Positions 1-5,611 of a DNA stretch of 5,611 nt are shown piece after piece. The notes beneath the pieces are model-generated. The model ran no database searches, had not been told where the DNA came from, and was given only the letters and a program-made list of their open reading frames with translations. The translations under genes and the position numbers were made by a program. How positions within the stretch are numbered: position 1 is the stretch's first letter; every line of letters starts with the position of its first letter. Source of the stretch: Bacteroidales bacterium UBA4459 (GTDB taxonomy: Bacteria; Bacteroidota; Bacteroidia; Bacteroidales; F082); the NCBI GenBank assembly GCA_002389465.1, contig DGOT01000255.1:2245-7855 (forward strand). The letters are read 5' to 3'.

Positions 1-405
1 GTACATCTGGCCAACCAAAGCCTGCAGGTTGCCTTTAAATAAACCGTTACCAAAGGCAATTACGAATAGTCCAATCAAAGTAAGAGTGAGGTACAAAGCC
101 ATGTTTGGAACAGGAGTAGGTGTTGGTATGGCCATAAGAAAATAACCCAGGGCCATCACTATTAAGCCTACCAAAATAGTTCCTTTAAAGTTCTTTGTTT
201 TGTCAGCAATAATACCACCTACTAACGACAAGATATAAATCAGAGCATAAAACGTTGCGTAAATGTAGCCGGTAGTAGTAACGTCCAGACCGAATTTTGA
301 AACAATAAACAATGACAGGATGGCCATCATAGTATAAAAACCGAAACGTTCGCCCATATTAGCGAGGGCTGCCGCAATTAATCCTTTAGGATGTCCTTTA
401 AACAT
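1..405 (-). CDS. POT/PTR-family proton-coupled peptide MFS transporter, N-terminal part (runs off window)
   Basis: The gene reads leftward from ATG at 405-403 and stays open to base 1, giving 135 codons; the rest lies outside the window. The family (proton-dependent oligopeptide transporters, major facilitator superfamily) imports di- and tripeptides across the inner membrane with protons. About four membrane segments are visible, near residues 8-34, 45-67, 74-93 and 103-122. Residues 16-24 (NMGERFGFY) match the POT ExxERFxYY motif in helix 1, with N16 in place of the first glutamate. Residues 64-76 (GGIIADKTKNFKG) match the MFS loop 2-3 signature. Residues 119-133 (GNGLFKGNLQALVGQ) match the second POT signature, including the helix-4 lysine K124. 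There is no Shine-Dalgarno sequence, which is usual for Bacteroidetes. It is transcribed away from the sigma-factor operon. The family assignment is firm; the substrate is inferred only from the family. Confidence 0.9.
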   Translation of the reverse strand, partial: MFKGHPKGLIAAALANMGERFGFYTMMAILSLFIVSKFGLDVTTTGYIYATFYALIYILSLVGGIIADKTKNFKGTILVGLIVMALGYFLMAIPTPTPVPNMALYLTLTLIGLFVIAFGNGLFKGNLQALVGQMY

Positions 406-444
406 AATGTTGTATTTTAATTATAACTGATTTTCAATGAGCGA

Positions 445-475
445 CAAATGTAAAAAAAATAATCAGGTGTGCAAT
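445..475 (-). promoter_or_regulatory. Bacteroidetes-type promoter of the POT transporter gene
   Basis: Read on the minus strand, ATTG (475-472) is followed by exactly 19 bp and then TACATTTG (452-445). The second box matches all six fixed positions of the Bacteroidetes -7 element TAnnTTTG. The first matches three of four bases of the -33 TTTG box, and the spacing is the usual one. Transcription would begin near 438-440, leaving a leader of about 33-35 nt before ATG at 405. The boxes are seen directly; promoter activity is inferred. Confidence 0.65.
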
Positions 476-562
476 TGGAGTTGTAACGAGTTATTGACAT
501 ATACTGTTGACGCTTCCTCTACTCTGTACGGCAGAACCGGAAAGATAGTAACTTTACTAAAA

Positions 563-592
563 TTTCATAAATCGAGTGTAATTTTATAGTTG
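563..592 (+). promoter_or_regulatory. Weak candidate promoter for the sigma-factor operon
   Basis: TTTC (563-566), an 18-bp spacer and TATAGTTG (585-592) resemble TTTG-N19-TAnnTTTG with one mismatch in each box. Transcription would start near 599, about 15 nt before ATG at 614. Another near-match, TAACTTTA (549-556), lacks a good upstream box. Operons of this type are often autoregulated, so the real promoter may instead carry an ECF-specific element that cannot be recognised by eye. Confidence 0.25.
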
Positions 593-613
593 ATAAATCG
601 TCATACAAGTAGA

Positions 614-1123
614 ATGACCACGGAAGTTTTTAAAAATAAGCTGATGCCGTTAAAGCACAAGTTGTTCCGGCTGGCGAACAGACTGCTATCGAATGGCCAG
701 GAGGCCGAAGATACCGTACAGGAAATCTATCTGAAAATGTGGAATATGCGCAACGAACTCGAAAAATATGATAATCACGAAGGGCTCATGATGACAATGA
801 CGCGCAACTTATGTTTGGATAAGCTGAAAAGTAAGAAGAACAAATATCCGGGTATCAATGCACATTACAAATCGGAAAACACCCCTGGCCCGCATGAACA
901 AACAGAGTTGAAAGATACAGTCGAAAGAGTAAAACAGGTCATTCAAATGCTGCCCGAGCAGCAAAAGACTATTGTTCACCTGCGTGACGTAGAAGGTTAC
1001 GAGTTGGAAGAAATCGTAACGGTTACAGGATTTTCTTTGAATTACGTCCGGGTGAATTTATCACGTGGAAGAAAGAAAGTAAGAGAGACAATACTTAAAA
1101 TCCATAGCTATGAAACCAATTGA
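614..1123 (+). CDS. ECF (group 4) sigma-70 family RNA polymerase sigma factor
   Basis: A 169-residue protein of the size and two-domain build of ECF sigma factors, which direct RNA polymerase to a small regulon. Region 2 spans about residues 16-75. It includes the core-binding stretch 27-43 (NGQEAEDTVQEIYLKMW) and the -10-recognition stretch around 57-75 (GLMMTMTRNLCLDKLKSKK). A linker of about 35 residues follows. Region 4 (about 112-161) starts with LPEQQKTIVHLRDVEGY and contains the helix-turn-helix ELEEIVTVTGFSLNYVRVNL and a basic tail RGRKKVRE. No extra C-terminal domain is present. The frame is open upstream to a TTG at 590 (177 residues), but ATG at 614 is preferred because it gives the usual short N-terminus and the extension is not sigma-like. 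The last 14 bp overlap the next gene, which implies translational coupling to its probable anti-sigma factor. The family is certain; the regulon and inducing signal are unknown. Confidence 0.9.
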   Translation: MTTEVFKNKLMPLKHKLFRLANRLLSNGQEAEDTVQEIYLKMWNMRNELEKYDNHEGLMMTMTRNLCLDKLKSKKNKYPGINAHYKSENTPGPHEQTELKDTVERVKQVIQMLPEQQKTIVHLRDVEGYELEEIVTVTGFSLNYVRVNLSRGRKKVRETILKIHSYETN

Positions 1124-1661
1124 AATAGAGGAACTGTTAGAGAAGTTTTATAACGGAGAAACTACATTAAACGAAGAACAATTGCTGAAAGAATACTTTG
1201 AGCAGGAAACGATTCCGGAGCAGTTTTCGGAAGTGAAGGAGTATTTTATGTTTGTGCAAAAAGAGAAAGAAATGACATTGGACGAACTGTTTGATCAAAA
1301 GCTTTTTGCAGCTATGAATGAAGCTCCTTCAGAAAGAAACAGCAGAAAAGTATGGGTATACCGGTTGAGTGGTATTGCAGCAACGGTGATGGTTCTGGTA
1401 TGGCTGGGCGTTGAAATATTTCAACCAAAACAAGTTTATGGGACAGTGACTGACCCGGCCCTTGCCTTCAACGAAACGCGAAATGCATTGAACCTGATAG
1501 CTTCCGAATTGAATATAAGCCTGAAGCCGGCTGAGCGAACTGTGCAGACCCTGGATAAAAGTTTGCGGAAAGTATATATGATAGAAAAATGGCATGCCAC
1601 ATTTGAAAAGACGGAAAAAATGTTTCGAATCGGCCAAAATATAACAAAAGAAAATTCATAA
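1110..1661 (+). CDS. Probable anti-sigma factor, single-pass inner-membrane protein
   Basis: A 183-residue protein whose ATG lies inside the end of the sigma-factor gene (14-bp overlap). The N-terminal part (residues 1-80) is acidic, helical and has no signal peptide. Its opening (IEELLEKFYNGETTLNEEQ, residues 5-23, then LLKEYF) resembles the cytoplasmic sigma-binding domain of Bacteroidetes anti-sigma proteins. One hydrophobic segment at about 83-104 (VYRLSGIAATVMVLVWLG and following) is preceded by R77, R79, K80 and R85, which predicts N-inside, C-outside topology. The short periplasmic tail (about 105-183) contains DPALAFNETRNALNLIASEL (115-134), a pattern I recall from the partner proteins of DUF4252 operons. 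There is no FecR domain and no zinc-binding HxxxCxxC motif, so this is not a classical TonB-linked FecR or ZAS anti-sigma factor. The predicted role is to hold the sigma factor at the membrane until a signal arrives. That role is inferred from position, topology and N-terminal resemblance. Confidence 0.7.
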   Translation: MKPIEIEELLEKFYNGETTLNEEQLLKEYFEQETIPEQFSEVKEYFMFVQKEKEMTLDELFDQKLFAAMNEAPSERNSRKVWVYRLSGIAATVMVLVWLGVEIFQPKQVYGTVTDPALAFNETRNALNLIASELNISLKPAERTVQTLDKSLRKVYMIEKWHATFEKTEKMFRIGQNITKENS

Positions 1662-1688
1662 AAGATTTACTAATTAAATAATTATATC

Positions 1689-2222
1689 ATGAAAAAATTA
1701 ATAATAAGTTTGACAATTGTTGCCTTTCTACTGCCTGGATTGATGCGGGCACAAACCGCTATAGATCAGCTATATGATAAATATGCCGGACAGACGGGCT
1801 TTACGAGTATTAACATTAATCCTGATATGTTCCAAATGCTTTCAAGCATGGATATGAGCGACAGTTCTGAAAAGGCACAGGATGCACAAAACGCGATGGA
1901 ACAGATTACAGGTCTGAAGATGTTGGTTTATGAGCCCGAAGAAGGCCAGAAAAATAAAGAGTTTATGGAAGATATCAGATCACTGAGTAAGATCAAGGGA
2001 TACGAAGAAATGATGTCGGTGAATGACGGCGATGAAGTGGTAAAATTTTTAGCTAAAAAAGGAGCTAATGGAAAAATTATGGAAATGCTCATGATCGTTT
2101 TGGAGAATGATGAAGCTGTTGTGATGAGCATGACCGGCGACCTGGATATGAAAACATTCAACGAAATCTCAAACTCGCTGAACCTGAACGAAATTGAAGA
2201 ATTGGATAAAATTGATGAATAA
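1689..2222 (+). CDS. DUF4252 domain-containing exported protein
   Basis: A 177-residue protein with a Sec signal peptide: K2 and K3, a hydrophobic core at residues 4-18, and probable cleavage after A21 (LMRA|Q). No lipobox cysteine is present, so the mature protein of about 156 residues is likely soluble in the periplasm. The mature part fits DUF4252 (PF14060), a Bacteroidetes family of unknown function. Features are IDQLYDKYAGQTGFTSININ (25-44), a short methionine-rich helix MFQMLSSMDM (47-56), GLKMLVYEP (75-83), a helical middle with YEEMMSVNDGDEVVKFLAKK (105-124), then MEMLMIVLENDEAVVMSMTG (131-150) and a closing acidic helix. It starts 27 bp after the anti-sigma gene, in an AT-rich gap without a Shine-Dalgarno sequence, and is probably co-transcribed with it. 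The family call rests on remembered sequence pattern and on operon order. The biochemical function is unknown; an envelope role as target or sensor component is inferred. Confidence 0.8.
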   Translation: MKKLIISLTIVAFLLPGLMRAQTAIDQLYDKYAGQTGFTSININPDMFQMLSSMDMSDSSEKAQDAQNAMEQITGLKMLVYEPEEGQKNKEFMEDIRSLSKIKGYEEMMSVNDGDEVVKFLAKKGANGKIMEMLMIVLENDEAVVMSMTGDLDMKTFNEISNSLNLNEIEELDKIDE

Positions 2223-2649
2223 AATGAGAAAAATATCTGCAATCATCATCTCCTGTTTACTTCCGGCAATTACAATCGGGCAGACAGGCGGTATCGAAAA
2301 ACTTTTTAAAAAGTATAAAAAAGTTGAGGGCTTTCAACTGGAAATCACAAAAACAGAGGGCGATATTAACACCGATAACAAGGGAACCTTATTCCAGTTT
2401 CTGAATGAGATTGATGAGATTTACGTGCTGAACTTTAATTACGGAGAAGGGGATTTAGCGCAATTAAAAACATTCAAATTAAAACTTCAGAAGTTGATTG
2501 ATAAAGACGATTATATGCCTGTTATTGAGTTGAGCGGAGAAGATGATTTCCGAATATTGCTCCGAAAAGGAAGGGATAATGATGTAACGGAAGTGTTAAT
2601 GATATCAGCTGATGAAGAGGAGTCATCATTTATCCTGGCAACCGATTAA
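2215..2649 (+). CDS. Diverged, shorter DUF4252-like exported protein
   Basis: A 144-residue protein from ATG at 2215. An in-frame ATG at 2224 (141 residues) is nearly as good, and one at 2194 only adds a polar extension ahead of the signal peptide. The start at 2215 overlaps the preceding stop codon by 8 bp, so the two genes are probably translationally coupled. A signal peptide runs from K3, R5 and K6 through a hydrophobic core at 7-21 to cleavage after G22 (TIG|Q). The mature part parallels its neighbour in order: GIEKLFKKYKKVEGFQLEIT (26-45), IDEIYVLNF (66-74), a helix at about 81-97 (LAQLKTFKLKLQKLIDK), DDYMPVIELSGEDDFRILLR (98-117), TEVLMISADEEESSFILATD (125-144). It stops where the neighbour reads MSMTGD, so the last 27 or so residues of the family are missing. 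The region after the N-terminal motif, including the methionine-rich helix, has also diverged. It looks like an old tandem duplicate that has specialised. Function is unknown. Confidence 0.75.
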   Translation: MNKMRKISAIIISCLLPAITIGQTGGIEKLFKKYKKVEGFQLEITKTEGDINTDNKGTLFQFLNEIDEIYVLNFNYGEGDLAQLKTFKLKLQKLIDKDDYMPVIELSGEDDFRILLRKGRDNDVTEVLMISADEEESSFILATD

Positions 2650-2684
2650 AGAACTTAATTATCATTTGATCATCGATAAATTGC

Positions 2685-2714
2685 CTTCTATCCCGATAGC
2701 TATCGGGATGGAAG
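2685..2714. repeat. Long intergenic palindrome, possible hairpin after the sigma operon
   Basis: Two 15-nt arms meet with no spacer. The central 20 bp (2690-2709, ATCCCGATAGCTATCGGGAT) form a perfect palindrome, and the arms continue to 2685/2714 with a single T-G mismatch at 2689/2710 that would still pair as G-U in RNA. As RNA it could form a stem of about 13 bp with a 4-nt loop. It begins 36 nt after the stop of the last operon gene. No run of T follows on either strand, so it is not a textbook intrinsic terminator. It may slow or end transcription, protect the 3' end, or be a copy of a dispersed palindromic element. Confidence 0.7.
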
Positions 2715-2814
2715 CGACTGTTTAGGATTTCACCTTTTAATGGCCATTGCCGCTTCTCCTTTGTGTAATGGCGAAAAAAGTCTCCAGGCCGAGAAACCGT
2801 AAACCAAAAAAGCA

Positions 2815-2846
2815 TTACCCAAAGTAAAACAAGTTTACTATTTTTG
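2815..2846 (+). promoter_or_regulatory. Bacteroidetes-type promoter of valS
   Basis: TATTTTTG (2839-2846) matches every fixed position of the -7 element TAnnTTTG and lies 26 nt upstream of the valS ATG. Transcription would start near 2852. The -33 box is poor: the best candidate is TTAC (2815-2818) with a 20-bp spacer. The -7 box is clear, while the upstream half is doubtful. Confidence 0.55.
2823..2839. repeat. Short inverted repeat in the valS promoter spacer
   Basis: AGTAAA (2823-2828) and TTTACT (2834-2839) are exact reverse complements separated by 5 nt (ACAAG). The repeat fills the promoter spacer up to the first base of the -7 box, a position where a bound protein would block RNA polymerase. 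In AT-rich DNA such a repeat can arise by chance, and no regulator is identified. Confidence 0.25.
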
Positions 2847-2872
2847 CCGCTTAATGAATATCTTAAGCTGAT

Positions 2873-5497
<2,625 letters not shown>

Positions 5498-5534
5498 TCG
5501 TACTGTTAGAAGTAATCTCTAATCATATAATATT

Positions 5535-5611
5535 TTGTCTGTAAAACTACCTGTCGAGGATTTTTTATCATTAACGGACACAATGCCGCTGGTGGATGTT
5601 CGTTCGCCTGC
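5535..5611 (+). CDS. mnmH: Rhodanese-domain protein, probably tRNA 2-selenouridine synthase MnmH/SelU, N-terminal fragment
   Basis: An open frame of 25 complete codons runs to the window edge. It contains LPVEDFLSLTDTMPLVDVRS (residues 5-24, then P-A). This is the beginning of a rhodanese fold, with strand PLVDVRSP as in MnmH, which replaces sulfur by selenium at the wobble uridine of certain tRNAs using selenophosphate. The VEDFL segment before the strand fits Bacteroidetes MnmH as I remember it. The frame is closed by TAA at 5520-5522 and no ATG lies between that stop and the motif. TTG at 5535 is therefore the best start; the ATG at 5583 (codon 17) would remove the conserved lead-in. The gene follows valS by 37 bp without an obvious terminator and may share its transcript. 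The catalytic cysteine and the P-loop domain lie outside the window, so a different rhodanese-like protein cannot be excluded. Confidence 0.55.
   Translation, partial: MSVKLPVEDFLSLTDTMPLVDVRSP

Noticed and set aside
1329..1659. Two minus-strand open frames inside the anti-sigma gene
   Set aside because: They are antisense shadows of a well-supported coding frame, rich in Phe/Ser/Cys, with no motif.
1110..1661. FecR-type or zinc-binding anti-sigma factor
   Set aside because: The periplasmic part is too short for a FecR domain and no HxxxCxxC motif is present; only the general anti-sigma role is supported.
1928..2242. Minus-strand open frame opposite the DUF4252 gene
   Set aside because: Its serine- and phenylalanine-rich composition is the usual antisense image of Glu/Lys-rich coding sequence; no start context or domain is visible.
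2215..2290. Lipoprotein signal in the second DUF4252 protein (IISC at residues 11-14)
   Set aside because: The cysteine lies in the middle of the hydrophobic core, too close to the N-terminus. Hydrophobic residues continue beyond it to a normal signal peptidase I site (TIG|Q).
2664..2681. Imperfect palindrome ATTTGATCATCGATAAAT
   Set aside because: It has several mismatches in AT-rich DNA and no adjacent promoter element; this is within chance expectation.
2739..2779. Possible intrinsic terminator: GCCATT (2743-2748) and AATGGC (2767-2772)
   Set aside because: The stem is only 6 bp with an 18-nt loop, is followed by A rather than T on the plus strand, and lacks a T-run after it on the minus strand. 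The AATGGCCATT palindrome at 2739-2748 competes with it.
5498..5534. Terminator between valS and the following gene
   Set aside because: No stem-loop of useful length is present in the 37 bp; readthrough or co-transcription is more likely.

Overview
The window reads as chromosomal DNA of a Bacteroidota (Bacteroidetes) bacterium, probably of the Bacteroidales/Marinilabiliales kind. The evidence is AT-rich leaders without Shine-Dalgarno sequences, promoter boxes of the Bacteroidetes type (TTTG-like, about 19 bp, TAnnTTTG), signal peptides ending in ...AQ or ...GQ, and close resemblance to Bacteroidetes forms of the POT transporter, ECF sigma factor, DUF4252 proteins and ValRS. No mobile element, CRISPR array, tRNA or rRNA was seen.

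Layout. Positions 1-405 (minus strand) hold the N-terminal 135 codons of a POT/PTR proton-coupled peptide transporter, with a well-formed promoter at 445-475. A 208-bp divergent intergenic region follows. Next comes a compact plus-strand operon: an ECF sigma factor (614-1123), a single-pass membrane protein that is probably its anti-sigma factor (1110-1661, overlapping by 14 bp), and two exported small proteins. The first of these is a full-length DUF4252 protein (1689-2222). The second is a shorter, diverged relative (about 2215-2649) whose start overlaps the preceding stop. A 223-bp intergenic region carries a long, nearly perfect palindrome (2685-2714) and a promoter for valS. valS (2873-5497, valyl-tRNA synthetase) is complete. 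It is followed after 37 bp by the first 25 codons of a rhodanese-domain protein, probably the tRNA 2-selenouridine synthase MnmH/SelU, cut by the window edge and apparently starting at TTG.

How the genes work together. The sigma/anti-sigma/DUF4252/DUF4252 block looks like a self-contained envelope-signalling unit. The membrane protein would hold the sigma factor until an unknown signal arrives, and the released sigma factor would direct transcription of targets that probably include its own operon. The two DUF4252 proteins would act outside the inner membrane as effectors or as part of sensing. The gene content and order are seen directly; the signal, regulon and DUF4252 biochemistry are not known to me. 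valS and the probable mnmH both concern tRNA and may be co-transcribed, but they have no evident link to the sigma operon. This operon is the only part of the window that could be called a poorly described system; the rest is ordinary housekeeping.
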